Positions 15,889 to 24,401 of a stretch of 64,000 nucleotides of DNA are shown here, piece by piece. How positions within the stretch are numbered: position 1 is the stretch's first letter; every line of letters starts with the position of its first letter. The stretch is from NCBI GenBank assembly GCA_037443565.1, contig JBBIOB010000007.1, forward strand, positions 4,052 to 68,051, given 5' to 3'. The notes beneath the pieces are model-generated. The model searched no databases. It was not told the origin of the DNA and saw only the letters and a list, made by a program, of their open reading frames with translations. The position numbers and the translations under genes are program-made. This stretch comes from Fervidifonticultor_A sp037443565. GTDB lineage: Bacteria > Sysuimicrobiota > Sysuimicrobiia > Sysuimicrobiales > Humicultoraceae.

Positions 15889-17298
15889 CTACGCGATGCG
15901 CACCGCGGGATCGCCGAAGGTGACGTAGTTCTGATAGTCGTTCCGGCTGATCCAGCGCGTGGCCATACGCCGCAGTTCAGCCTCCGCACGGGTCTCATCT
16001 GGATGGTCACGTAGGAACCGGTTGATCCGCCGCGCGATGTCGTTGCCGAGCTCGTTGTAGAGAAACCCGAACTGCTCCATCGCGTACCCCACGGTGTACC
16101 CCTTCAAGATCCGGTCCACGAACGCCTTGAACGGCAGCATCCGCTCGCCCCACTCGGCGTCGAGCGCGGGGTCGCGGACGACACCGTCCGGATTGTCGGG
16201 GTTCACAAAGCCGTGCATCCACGCCGGCTCGACGTGCCCGATCGCCGCCAGGGCGCCGGCCGGATGTGCCAGCAGCCGGCGGTGCAGGTACGAGACGAAG
16301 GCCCGATCCGGGATGTACTCGCTCAGGTTGTACTGCGGGACCCAGTGGTTGAAGTCGCTGTGGGACGGCGAGCCGCCCGAGTAACAGGCGAAGTTGAAGA
16401 CGACCGAGTTGGGAAATGCCGCGGCCGGGCGGTTCGCATCAGGGCCGGCCACGATACCATCCATCCCCTGCAGGGCCCCCTGGAGCTGTTCCTGCTCCGG
16501 GTCGGTCTTCGGGAGCATCCCACCGTGGCTCGCGGTGTAGACGAGCCCACCCCGGCCTCCCCACGCCCCGGCCCGATCCCAGAACGCGTCCGCCGTCGCG
16601 TCGGCCGCCTCGCAGTAGTCCACGGTCTGGCCCGTCTGGCGCAGCTTGGCCACGAGCGGATCGCACATGTACCACTTGCTCAGACGCGTCATTCGGTCGT
16701 GCAGCGGCGCCCAGAAGAAGGCGCGCGGCGCGTCCCGGACCGCGCCCAGGTCGCGTTCTGTCCGGACGACCCGCTCGGCGTACGCGCCGTAGTCACCGTC
16801 GGCGTCGAAGACGATGCGACCGGTGGCCTTGCCAGCGTCGAGCATCCACTGCAGATCGAAGGGAATGTCGGCGGGCTGGCCCACCAGCAGCCAATAGTAG
16901 GGACCTTCCCGAAACGTGATGTGATCGTCCACCCAATCGCTGATCCCGCCGATGCCCACCGCGGTGAAGTCGAACACCAGGCGGTGCTCGGGCTTGACCT
17001 TTCGCAGGTCCAGCAACGGCCCCAGCGCGCCGTCGAGCAGCCCGACCTCCGCGGGCGCGCAGATCACGCCGTAGCCGACGACGCTCGGGTCGTTCAGATT
17101 GGGGGTCACCGCGGCGAAGAGGCTGCGCGTGGTGCTGAGCGCGCTCGTGGTGGCGAGCCGGCGCTCCTCGTCCTCGCGGGCGTACGGCAGGCGGTTGCGG
17201 AAGACTCGAAGGAACTCGTCGAAGGGCACACCGTCCCACGGCGGCCGGCCCGTGCGCAGGTCGATGCCGTTGACGGACATGAACTCGGTCGATGGCAT
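15889..17298 (-). CDS. Caspase-fold cysteine protease of the gasdermin operon
   Basis: 469 aa. A His/Cys dyad typical of clan CD (caspase, C25, CHAT) peptidases is visible: GLVYTASHGG with His258 and VVFNFACYSGG with Cys305, 47 residues apart. The C-terminal end YVTFGDPAVRI is common in gingipain-like (C25) proteins. There is no signal peptide, membrane segment or obvious sensor repeat; residues 1-110 and 330-450 are without clear similarity. The ATG at 17296-17298 has AGGAGGAG 7 nt upstream. It lies 33 nt after the gasdermin gene. In known bacterial gasdermin operons such proteases cut the gasdermin C-terminal tail; that role is inferred here. Confidence 0.85.
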   Translation of the reverse strand: MPSTEFMSVNGIDLRTGRPPWDGVPFDEFLRVFRNRLPYAREDEERRLATTSALSTTRSLFAAVTPNLNDPSVVGYGVICAPAEVGLLDGALGPLLDLRKVKPEHRLVFDFTAVGIGGISDWVDDHITFREGPYYWLLVGQPADIPFDLQWMLDAGKATGRIVFDADGDYGAYAERVVRTERDLGAVRDAPRAFFWAPLHDRMTRLSKWYMCDPLVAKLRQTGQTVDYCEAADATADAFWDRAGAWGGRGGLVYTASHGGMLPKTDPEQEQLQGALQGMDGIVAGPDANRPAAAFPNSVVFNFACYSGGSPSHSDFNHWVPQYNLSEYIPDRAFVSYLHRRLLAHPAGALAAIGHVEPAWMHGFVNPDNPDGVVRDPALDAEWGERMLPFKAFVDRILKGYTVGYAMEQFGFLYNELGNDIARRINRFLRDHPDETRAEAELRRMATRWISRNDYQNYVTFGDPAVRIA

Positions 17299-17331
17299 GC
17301 TGGTTCTCCTCCTGCGCGGTGCCCGAAGAGG

Positions 17332-18126
17332 CTAGTCGAGCCTCAGGAGCCCGTATCGGCTCAGGACCACGGGCGCCGCCTCCCCAGGCCGGGCGGGAGC
17401 CGCGAAGATGCCGAACTCGGACGGGATCTCGTCGGCGACCTTGAGACCGCCGGTGTCGATCCGCAGCAACAAGCCTTGAAACGCGAAGACCAGCGCCTTC
17501 GTGCCCTTGAACGAGACTTTCATCTCCGATCCCCGGCTGGCGTTGACGCCGGCGCGGGCGAGGTCCTGCTGGAGCGCGTCAACGTCGATGTCGACCTTGT
17601 TGCCCCGCTCGTCGGTGGCCGCGACACCGAACCCGGTTGACTTGAGCGTCCGGGTGATGACCGCGACCTGACCGTCGCCGATGAAGTAGTCGTCTACTAC
17701 CGGGTTGTTGGGGTCGAGCGAGGGCCGCTTGCCCAGGTAGCCCCGCAGGTCCACGATGTCGACCGAGTCGGAGGTGACATCCTCGTAGTAGAACTCCACC
17801 TGGCGGGCCCGGGCGAACGCCGCGCTCAATGATGCCGAGAACACGCCGAGCGCGGAGAAGAACTTTGAGAGGAGGTTGAGGCCGATCCCGACGTCGAGCC
17901 GGTCGGTCTTCTTCCCTGTGACCTGCCCGACCGCCTCATCACGGATGACCTCCGGCGGGGGGCCGGCGCTCACGACCAACCGCGTCAATGACCCGAGCTG
18001 CTTCGCGCGGCCTCCGCTTCCGAGCTTGCCGATCAGATCCATCGGGTTGATGCGCTCGCGCGGCAGTTGAATCGGCGTATAGCCCAGCTCGCGCAGGAAG
18101 TCCGTTGACGACTCACGGCATGCCAT
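17332..18126 (-). CDS. Bacterial gasdermin (bGSDM) pore-forming protein
   Basis: 264 aa, the usual bGSDM length. The N-terminus MACRESSTDFLRELGYTPIQ has Cys at position 3, as in palmitoylated bacterial gasdermins, followed by the family-like RINPMDLIGK segment. The middle matches the family pattern: LDVGIGLNLLSKFFSALG, VEFYYEDVTSDSVDIVDL, GQVAVITRTLKSTGFGV. The final about 20-25 residues (after AAPARPGE) are a candidate autoinhibitory tail, with R246 a possible cut site. Cleavage is expected to release membrane pores that kill the cell during phage attack. ATG 18124-18126 with a G-rich SD. It sits between the lipase and the protease. Confidence 0.85.
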   Translation of the reverse strand: MACRESSTDFLRELGYTPIQLPRERINPMDLIGKLGSGGRAKQLGSLTRLVVSAGPPPEVIRDEAVGQVTGKKTDRLDVGIGLNLLSKFFSALGVFSASLSAAFARARQVEFYYEDVTSDSVDIVDLRGYLGKRPSLDPNNPVVDDYFIGDGQVAVITRTLKSTGFGVAATDERGNKVDIDVDALQQDLARAGVNASRGSEMKVSFKGTKALVFAFQGLLLRIDTGGLKVADEIPSEFGIFAAPARPGEAAPVVLSRYGLLRLD

Positions 18127-18179
18127 GGCTTCTCCCCCCAGGTGTGCAAGATCCTGCGCAGCGCTCCGGCGGTCGCCGC

Positions 18180-19574
18180 TCAGGCGTGATCAAAGACCGT
18201 GAAGACGTCGGTCACCGGCTCAACGCGGGACCCACCCATCACGGTCAGGCGGTACGTCCCCACGGCGAGCGGCGCGCACTCCACGCGTGCCCGTCCGTCC
18301 CCCCCGGTGCGCACCGCAACCCGCGCCGCCTCCTGCCCCGTCGCGACGTGTTCGACGCTGACCGTCAGCTCGACGTCCGGCCTGGTCTGCAGGCCCGCGT
18401 GCACGGGTTCGTCCGACCAGTACGCATCGTCGAGATCCACCCCCACCCGCACATCGGTGAGCCGGGTGGCGAAGAACTCCCCGATGGGCAGGTAGAGGCC
18501 TGTGATGAGTCCCCGGAGGTGCGCGAGAACGGCGTCGGCGTTCTGCAGCGATGCGTGGCGCGTGGCAGCATACATCTCGCGGCCCGCCCCGCTCAGCTCG
18601 AGCGGCGTCGCCGACACGCGCGGCACGGTCCCGTCCCCACCGTCGTCGCGGCCCTCATACGAGGAGAGCAGCTCCACCGTCGATCCCGCTCTGCGCGCCG
18701 ATTGGTGGGTGGGCTGGTGCGTCCCGACGATCGGAAAGATCCGGTATCCGTCCGTGACGTAGGCGTCCAGCTGGCGGTGCGCGTCCACCGCCTGCTGGAT
18801 CTCCCGGTGAAAGGCCATCGCGGCCGCGGCCTTCTGCGCGTCGACGTTCGGAATGCCCGCCGTCTCGCCCACGCGTGCGAGCCGGCCGTCGCCGGGATCG
18901 TAGCACCGGTAGATCGGCATGAGCTGGTAGACCGAGGTAAACGACCGGAGCACCGCGGAGAGGTCGATCAGGCCCGCAGGCCCCTTGCGCATGCCGTTGG
19001 CCACGAAGTCCAGCGCGTTGAGCGATCCGCGGTACGGCGTGCCGAACGTGATGAGCGCCCGGGTGTCACGCCACCCGTCCAGGCACTCGAGGAAGTAGCG
19101 GGACACGACCCCGCCCATCGAGTGCCCGATCAGGATCAGCCGCGCCCCGGCGTTGCCCGACGCCTGCCGCCAGTCGGCCAGCCACTGCCGGCTCTCGCGC
19201 TGCAGGCGCCGCGCCGCCACCCGGTTGTCGCGGCGCCAGTCGTAGGCGAATTCGAAGAAGTTGCGGCCCGGTGAGACCTCGAACGCGGCCTTGATGGCCT
19301 CGGCGACCCTCGTGTATCCGTCGATCTTCCAGAGGTACGGGATCAGGTGGACATCGCCCATCAGACGGTCGGCGGTGATGCCGTCGCCGAGGTCGTCGGC
19401 GTCGGGCGGATCGTCGTGGAGCCGCAGGTCCTGCAGGTTTCGCCCCAGGCTGCCCAGGAGGCCCAATGCCGCCCCGCCGGAGGCTGCCCACAGGTCACGC
19501 CCATCCCTGCGCAGCACACTTCCACAGATCCCTGGGAGCAGCACGACGACATCGGGCATGGATTCGCGTGGCAT
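18180..19574 (-). CDS. LCAT/PGAP1-like alpha/beta hydrolase (lipase) of the gasdermin operon
   Basis: 464 aa cytoplasmic protein with no signal peptide. The opening VVVLLPGICGSVLRRDG and the nucleophile elbow GHSMGG (150-155, Ser152) are those of lecithin:cholesterol acyltransferase-like and PGAP1-like lipases. GDGTVP supplies a candidate catalytic Asp and ATRHASL the His. The last about 100 residues form a beta-rich, Ig-like region (YRLTVMGGSRVEPVTDVFTV). The start is ATG 19572-19574, with GGAGG 9 nt upstream. It is the first gene of the three-gene cassette, 53 nt before the gasdermin gene. It may act on membrane lipids or on acyl groups; both are inference. Confidence 0.85.
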   Translation of the reverse strand: MPRESMPDVVVLLPGICGSVLRRDGRDLWAASGGAALGLLGSLGRNLQDLRLHDDPPDADDLGDGITADRLMGDVHLIPYLWKIDGYTRVAEAIKAAFEVSPGRNFFEFAYDWRRDNRVAARRLQRESRQWLADWRQASGNAGARLILIGHSMGGVVSRYFLECLDGWRDTRALITFGTPYRGSLNALDFVANGMRKGPAGLIDLSAVLRSFTSVYQLMPIYRCYDPGDGRLARVGETAGIPNVDAQKAAAAMAFHREIQQAVDAHRQLDAYVTDGYRIFPIVGTHQPTHQSARRAGSTVELLSSYEGRDDGGDGTVPRVSATPLELSGAGREMYAATRHASLQNADAVLAHLRGLITGLYLPIGEFFATRLTDVRVGVDLDDAYWSDEPVHAGLQTRPDVELTVSVEHVATGQEAARVAVRTGGDGRARVECAPLAVGTYRLTVMGGSRVEPVTDVFTVFDHA

Positions 19575-19648
19575 CGACGGGGGCCTCCGATCGTCTGGGC
19601 GGGAATGCTCGGGATGATTCGCAGCGACGCCTGCGCAGTCCTGCCCGC

Positions 19649-20449
19649 CTACCGGACGGCGAACCTCAGGTACCACGCGCGCAGGTCGGGATCGCGGCAT
19701 TGGAACTCGCTCATCACCGAGAGGTCGGCAGTGGCGCCTCCGAGGAGGCCTGCCAGGACCGGCTGCGGCCCGCCCACACCCGCGACGCGGGGCACCACGG
19801 TCACGAACAACTCATCCACCAGACCCTGCTCGAAGAGGCGCCGGTTGGTCTCGGGCCCGCCCTCGGCCAGGACCCGGCGGACCCCGCGGCCGGCCAGGAG
19901 CTCCAGGACGGCTGCAACGTCTACGTCTCCGGCGGCGGGGGCCGGGACGACCAGCACCTCGGCACCGGCGGCGGCGACCCGACGACGGTCCTCGTCGCGG
20001 GCCAACTCGGTGGTCACGACGATCGACGCGAAGCCGTCCTCGGTGAAGAACCGCTTCCGGAGCACCTCGTCTGGAAAGTCGGCGCGCCGCGAGACGACCA
20101 CGCCGGCGGGATTGGCCGGCCGCCCGGCAGCCTGCCGCTCGCGCTGCATCGCCGCGTGCGTGGCGATGATGACATCGTTGCGCCGCAGCGTGCCCGCGCC
20201 GCTCAGCACGACGTCCGCCCATCCGCGCAGGGTGCGGAACAGGTAGTGGTCGACGTCTGACCCGATCGCCCACGCCTTCCCGTCGATGGCCACCGCGCCG
20301 TCGAGCGTCTGGACCATGTTGACGATCACGGCCGGTCGGATCGCAGACGCCGGCACGTCGAGATCTCGATACACATCGGCCAGCGGGATCTCGCGCGGGT
20401 GCGGATCACGCGCGTGATAGACCAGGGTCAGCGTCGGAGGCAGTGGCAT
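19649..20449 (-). CDS. RibD C-terminal/dihydrofolate reductase-fold pyrimidine reductase-like protein
   Basis: 266 aa. It matches the reductase domain of RibD (5-amino-6-ribosylaminouracil reductase fold) without the deaminase domain: RPAVIVNMVQTLDGAVAIDG, DHYLFRTLRGWADVVLSGAG, RRVLAEGGPETNRRLFEQGL. The family is NADPH-dependent. No other riboflavin genes are nearby. It follows paaD by 45 nt on the same strand, so it may belong to that operon. The substrate is unknown. Confidence 0.82.
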   Translation of the reverse strand: MPLPPTLTLVYHARDPHPREIPLADVYRDLDVPASAIRPAVIVNMVQTLDGAVAIDGKAWAIGSDVDHYLFRTLRGWADVVLSGAGTLRRNDVIIATHAAMQRERQAAGRPANPAGVVVSRRADFPDEVLRKRFFTEDGFASIVVTTELARDEDRRRVAAAGAEVLVVPAPAAGDVDVAAVLELLAGRGVRRVLAEGGPETNRRLFEQGLVDELFVTVVPRVAGVGGPQPVLAGLLGGATADLSVMSEFQCRDPDLRAWYLRFAVR

Positions 20450-20494
20450 CGCATGAGGTCGGACGGCCCGCGCCGCGGAAGGACGAACGCCCGC

Positions 20495-21001
20495 CTACGG
20501 CCCTCCGGCGGCAGCCGCGTCGCCAGGCGGCTTGAAACGCTCGATGGGATTCCGGCAGTCGCGGCAGTAGTAGATGGCGCGGCACAGCGTCGGCCCGAAC
20601 AGGTTCTCCAGCCTCGTATTCGTCGAACCGCACACCGGACACGTGACGGCGTCGGTGGCCTCCGACCCCGGGACGCTCATGCCGTGAGCGCGCAGCTTCT
20701 CGCGGCCGGACGAGGACATCCGGTCGACCGTCCAGGCCGGCTCGAAGACGAAGGTGACCTCGGCCGCCGTCACACCGGGAACGTCGAGGAGGCGCCGCCG
20801 GACCCGCTCGCGGATGACGTCGAGCGCCGGGCACCCCACAAACGTCGGCAGCAGTTCGATGTGGACCCGCCCGCCGGTGAGCACCGCGGTGTGCACGAGT
20901 CCCATGTCGGTGATCGAGATCGGAAGCTCGGGGTCCTCGACCTCACTGAGCGCGTCCCACAGCGCGCTCGGAGCCGGGACCGCCGTCACGGGATCGCTCA
21001 C
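20495..21001 (-). CDS. paaD: 1,2-phenylacetyl-CoA epoxidase subunit PaaD
   Basis: 168 aa. The N-terminal DUF59/MIP18-like fold is WDALSEVEDPELPISITDMG, then LLPTFVGCPALDVIRERV. The C-terminal zinc/FeS ribbon carries CPVCG and YYCRDCRNPIERFKP. PaaD is thought to help mature the diiron PaaAC oxygenase. The GTG start overlaps the paaC stop as GTGA. Fourth gene of paaABCD. Confidence 0.93.
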   Translation of the reverse strand: MSDPVTAVPAPSALWDALSEVEDPELPISITDMGLVHTAVLTGGRVHIELLPTFVGCPALDVIRERVRRRLLDVPGVTAAEVTFVFEPAWTVDRMSSSGREKLRAHGMSVPGSEATDAVTCPVCGSTNTRLENLFGPTLCRAIYYCRDCRNPIERFKPPGDAAAAGGP

Positions 21002-21798
21002 CACCGCGCCTCCGGGTCGCTCCGCCACACCGACGTCATCTCCTCAAGGAGCGCAGCCAGCGCCGGCGAGTGCCGGCCTTCCCTGCCGGCCTCGGCGGCG
21101 CGGGCGGCCGGCACGCGCAACCCCAGCCCCTCGAGCCGGGGGACCACGTTCGCCATCCACGGCGCCGCGAGCTCGGCCGGGCCGACCGGCAGGATCCCCC
21201 CTGCCGCCAGGCGTTCTGCACCCGCGGCCGGCTCGAAGACGCCAAGCGCCTCCGCCCATGCGGCGTCGAGCGCCTCCTGCATCCGGCCCCGGCTGTCGGA
21301 CCCCGCCTGGCAGAGGCGCTGCAGCCATGCCTCGCTGAACATCACGTGGTACTTCTCCTCGCGCTGCACCGTGCGGGCCAGCGCCGCGAACGATCCAAGC
21401 CGCGAGGCCGCCAGCGCCGCCAGCCGCACCGCGTCGGCCTGGTCGTAGAGCCAGGCCCGCATGATGGTATATGCCCAATCGCCGTTCTCCCGCTCAAGCA
21501 GCACGGCGTTGGTATACTCCCCAACCCCCCGCGCGTAGGCCAGGCGGTCTGGCGGGGTCCCGTCCAGCGCGCCGGCCTGCTCGTACAGCAGCCGGGCATG
21601 CCCGATCTCGTCCTGCGCGATCGAGGACAGCGCGACGTCAGACTCGATGTCCGGCGCGAACCCCGTCCATTCGGAGTGCCGGTGACCGAGGATGAGGTCG
21701 TCATCGGCCATGCTCAGCAGGAGCGCACGCAGGGCCGCCCGGTGTCCGGCGTCGCTCAGGGCGGCCGGCGCGTCAGGCGCGGTCCACAACCCGGTCAT
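20998..21798 (-). CDS. paaC: 1,2-phenylacetyl-CoA epoxidase structural subunit PaaC
   Basis: 266 aa ferritin-like helical subunit that forms the oxygenase core with PaaA in aerobic phenylacetate degradation. Typical segments: MADDDLILGHRHSEWTGFAP, LSSIAQDEIGHARLLYEQAG, GDWAYTIMRAWLYDQADAVR and TVQREEKYHVMFSEAWLQRL. The start MTGLWTAPD overlaps the paaB stop as ATGA, so translation is coupled. Confidence 0.95.
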   Translation of the reverse strand: MTGLWTAPDAPAALSDAGHRAALRALLLSMADDDLILGHRHSEWTGFAPDIESDVALSSIAQDEIGHARLLYEQAGALDGTPPDRLAYARGVGEYTNAVLLERENGDWAYTIMRAWLYDQADAVRLAALAASRLGSFAALARTVQREEKYHVMFSEAWLQRLCQAGSDSRGRMQEALDAAWAEALGVFEPAAGAERLAAGGILPVGPAELAAPWMANVVPRLEGLGLRVPAARAAEAGREGRHSPALAALLEEMTSVWRSDPEARW

Positions 21799-22097
21799 CG
21801 GCGACGGTAGGCCCGCAGCTGCTCGCGGTATGAGCCGCCGAACCGGTAGCTCTTGTCGGTGGACGGCTCCAGCATGTCCGCATCCTCGTACGCCGTCGCG
21901 CCGATGTCGGCATAGCGGACGACCCACAGGTTCACACACGCGTCCCGGCGCGCGAACTGCTCCTTCGCGAGCACGAGCGCCATCTCGGGATCGGGCGCGT
22001 GGACGTCGCCGACGTGCACATGCGGGTCGCTCTTGGTGTCCTGGCGAAAGACCGCGAACACGTGGCCGGCATCAGGGGTGATGGCTCCGAGGTTCAC
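21795..22097 (-). CDS. paaB: 1,2-phenylacetyl-CoA epoxidase subunit PaaB
   Basis: About 100 aa. It carries the family pattern FAVFRQDTKSDPHVHVGDVH, APDPEMALVLAKEQFARRD and LWVVRYADIGA. PaaB bridges PaaAC heterodimers in the epoxidase complex. The GTG at 22095-22097 is chosen because GAGG stands 8 nt upstream; a GTG at 22104-22106 is possible. It begins just after the paaA stop. Confidence 0.93.
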   Translation of the reverse strand: MNLGAITPDAGHVFAVFRQDTKSDPHVHVGDVHAPDPEMALVLAKEQFARRDACVNLWVVRYADIGATAYEDADMLEPSTDKSYRFGGSYREQLRAYRRR

Positions 22098-22107
22098 GCC
22101 CAGCACC

Positions 22108-23049
22108 TCACGCGGCCGCCTCCAGGCGCGCCACGGCCTCGCGGACCCAGCTGTGCTGCGCATGAACGCGGTTACGCAACTCCAGGCGGGCGCGCGACCT
22201 CGGCCCTTCGCCCCGGATCACGCGCCGGAACTCGTCCCAGTCGGGCTCGCCGTAGACGTAGGACCCGCTCGCCTCGTCCCAGCGCAGCCCGGGATCCGGC
22301 ACCTGCAACCCGTACTCCTGGATGACGGGCACGAACTGCTTGAGGAACTGCTGGCGCAGCTCGTCGTTGGTCTTCACCTTGATGCGCCAGCGCATCATCG
22401 TCTCCAGATGCGGCGAGGCCTGATCGCGCGGACCGAAGAAGTGCATGATCGGCGGCCACCACCGGTCGAGCGCGTCCTGGAGCATCGCCCGCTGCGCCGC
22501 CGAGCCCTCGGCCAGAGTCTTGAAGCTATCAAGCCCCAGGCGGATGTGAAAGTCCTCCTCGTAGCAGATCCGCTTCAGCACGCGCGCATACGGGGCGTAC
22601 GACGACGATCGAAGCGAGCCCTGCGTCTGCATCGCGGCACCGTCCACGAACACCTGAATGATGGCCACGTCCGCCCAGGTGTCTGCCGGATAGTGGAAGA
22701 CGTTGTGGAACTTGGACGTGCCTGCGAGCAGCTCGTCGATCATCTGGCTGCGCGGCTTGCCCAGGTCCTCGGCCACGCGGTAGAGGAGCTGGGCGTGGCC
22801 GATCTCATCCTGGACCTTGGCCACCAGCGCCATCTTGCGCGCTAGTGTCGGCGCCCGGGGAATCCACTCCCGCTCGGGCAGCGCGCCCATGAGTTCGGAG
22901 TTGGCGTGCATCTGGATCAACCGGAGGCACTCGGCGCGGTAGCGCGCCGGCATCCACTCGCCGGCTTCGACGCGGTCGCCGGCGGCCAGGCGGGACTCGA
23001 ACGCCGCGAGGTGCTCGGGGTCGTCGGCGGCCTCATGTGCGACGGGCAC
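22108..23049 (-). CDS. paaA: 1,2-phenylacetyl-CoA epoxidase catalytic subunit PaaA
   Basis: 313 aa diiron catalytic subunit, which epoxidises the ring of phenylacetyl-CoA. Diiron helices are visible: IQMHANSELMGALPEREW, VAKVQDEIGHAQLLYRVAED, and the later RICYEEDFHIRLGLDSFK. The start is GTG 23047-23049, with GGAGG 6 nt upstream. First gene of the paaABCD cluster. The reductase gene paaE and the ligase paaK are not in this window. Confidence 0.96.
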   Translation of the reverse strand: MPVAHEAADDPEHLAAFESRLAAGDRVEAGEWMPARYRAECLRLIQMHANSELMGALPEREWIPRAPTLARKMALVAKVQDEIGHAQLLYRVAEDLGKPRSQMIDELLAGTSKFHNVFHYPADTWADVAIIQVFVDGAAMQTQGSLRSSSYAPYARVLKRICYEEDFHIRLGLDSFKTLAEGSAAQRAMLQDALDRWWPPIMHFFGPRDQASPHLETMMRWRIKVKTNDELRQQFLKQFVPVIQEYGLQVPDPGLRWDEASGSYVYGEPDWDEFRRVIRGEGPRSRARLELRNRVHAQHSWVREAVARLEAAA

Positions 23050-23133
23050 GCTGCACCTCCGCGCCGGCGGCGGCCGCCGCCGGATATCGCTGTCCATTGT
23101 AGAGACCGGGGAAAAAGGCCGTCAACCGCGCAG

Positions 23134-23625
23134 TCAACCCGCGGTGAGCACCGCGAAGGCGTCCGCCAGACGCGCGTAGGTCTCGTCGAGATGCTGGGGG
23201 AGCACTTTGGTCTCGCCGAGCACCGGCATGTAGTTCGTATCCCCGATCCACCGGGGCACCACGTGAATGTGCAGGTGGTCCTCGATACCGGCGCCCGCGG
23301 CCCGACCCAGGTTCATCCCGACGTTGAAGCCCTCGGCCGCCAAGATCCGCTCCAGGGCGCGGACCGCCAGGCCGGTCAGGTCGACGAGCGCCTGTGCCTC
23401 GTCCGCGGTAAGCGCCTCGAGCCGCGCCACGTGCCGGAACGGCACGACCATCAGGTGGCCGCTGTTGTACGGATAGCGGTTGAGGATGATATACGCGGCT
23501 GCGGCGCGGTAAACCACCAGGGCCGTCCGGTCGTCGCCCGCTGTCGGCGCCTCGCAGAAGACGCAACCGGTCTCCTTGGGGCCCGTCACATATGCGACAC
23601 GCCAGGGCGCCCAGAGGCGCTTCAC
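23134..23625 (-). CDS. HIT-family nucleotide hydrolase/transferase
   Basis: 163 aa. The histidine triad motif HLHIHVVPRW is intact, preceded by FNVGMNLGRAAGAGIEDH. The N-terminus MKRLWAPWRVAYV with GCVFCE is typical of the diadenosine-tetraphosphate phosphorylase-like branch of bacterial HIT proteins. The GTG start overlaps the rnc stop as GTGA. A role in clearing dinucleoside polyphosphates or adenylated products is known for the family; the exact substrate here is not known. Confidence 0.92.
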   Translation of the reverse strand: MKRLWAPWRVAYVTGPKETGCVFCEAPTAGDDRTALVVYRAAAAYIILNRYPYNSGHLMVVPFRHVARLEALTADEAQALVDLTGLAVRALERILAAEGFNVGMNLGRAAGAGIEDHLHIHVVPRWIGDTNYMPVLGETKVLPQHLDETYARLADAFAVLTAG

Positions 23626-24401
23626 GGGCTCCGGTCCGGCCGGTCGATCCGGCTGAGCGCGTCCGCGGCTGCGGCCTGCTCGGCTTCCTTCTTGTTCTGC
23701 CCGCGCCCCTCACCGATCGGACGGCCGCCGGCCTCGACGACGGCAACGAACATCCGCGCGTGATCCGGACCGGCCTCCTGCGCAATCCGGTAGCGCGGCA
23801 TCTGCCGCCGCCGCTGCAGCCGCTCCTGGAGCTGGCTCTTGAAGTCCTCGCCCGCCCGCTGCATGACCTCGCCGAGCTCGCCGATCCACCGTGTCACCAC
23901 GTGGTGCACGACCCCGTAGCCCGAGTCGATGTACACCGCGCCGATCACCGACTCCACGGCATCGGCCAGGAGGGCGGGCCGCTGGCGGCCTCCACCCTTC
24001 TCCTCGCCGCGGCCCAGCAGGATGTACTGGCCGAGGTTCAGCCGCCGCGCGATCGACGCCAGCGCGGCCTCGTTGACCACCCTGGCCCGCTGCTTCGCGA
24101 GTCCGCCCTCGTCCATGTCCGGATACCGGCGGTACAGGTCGTCCGCGACAGCCAGGCTCAGGACGGCGTCGCCCAGGAACTCTAGCCGTTCATAGGTCTT
24201 GCCGGGATCACGACCGCGCTCGTGGCTGAACGAGCCGTGGCGCAGCGCCAGGTCGAGAAGCGAGCGGTCGCGGAACCGGACGCCCAGGCGTTCCTCGAGC
24301 TCGGCGAGCTGCCCCAAGCGATCCTGGCTGAGGACTTCGCCGACCGCCCCGGTCTCATCGGGCGGCGACGGTGGGACGGGCGGCCTCCGACGTCTACGCA
24401 T
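23622..24401 (-). CDS. rnc: Ribonuclease III
   Basis: 259 aa double-strand RNA endonuclease used in rRNA and mRNA processing. The RNase III signature YERLEFLGDAVLSLAVAD is complete, and the second acidic site is in LLADAVESVIGAVYIDSG. A double-stranded RNA-binding domain occupies about residues 185-255 (FKSQLQERLQ, GRGQNKKEAEQAAAADAL). The start overlaps the end of fabF by 8 nt. Cotranscribed with the fab cluster, as in many Gram-positive lineages. Confidence 0.96.
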   Translation of the reverse strand: MRRRRRPPVPPSPPDETGAVGEVLSQDRLGQLAELEERLGVRFRDRSLLDLALRHGSFSHERGRDPGKTYERLEFLGDAVLSLAVADDLYRRYPDMDEGGLAKQRARVVNEAALASIARRLNLGQYILLGRGEEKGGGRQRPALLADAVESVIGAVYIDSGYGVVHHVVTRWIGELGEVMQRAGEDFKSQLQERLQRRRQMPRYRIAQEAGPDHARMFVAVVEAGGRPIGEGRGQNKKEAEQAAAADALSRIDRPDRSP

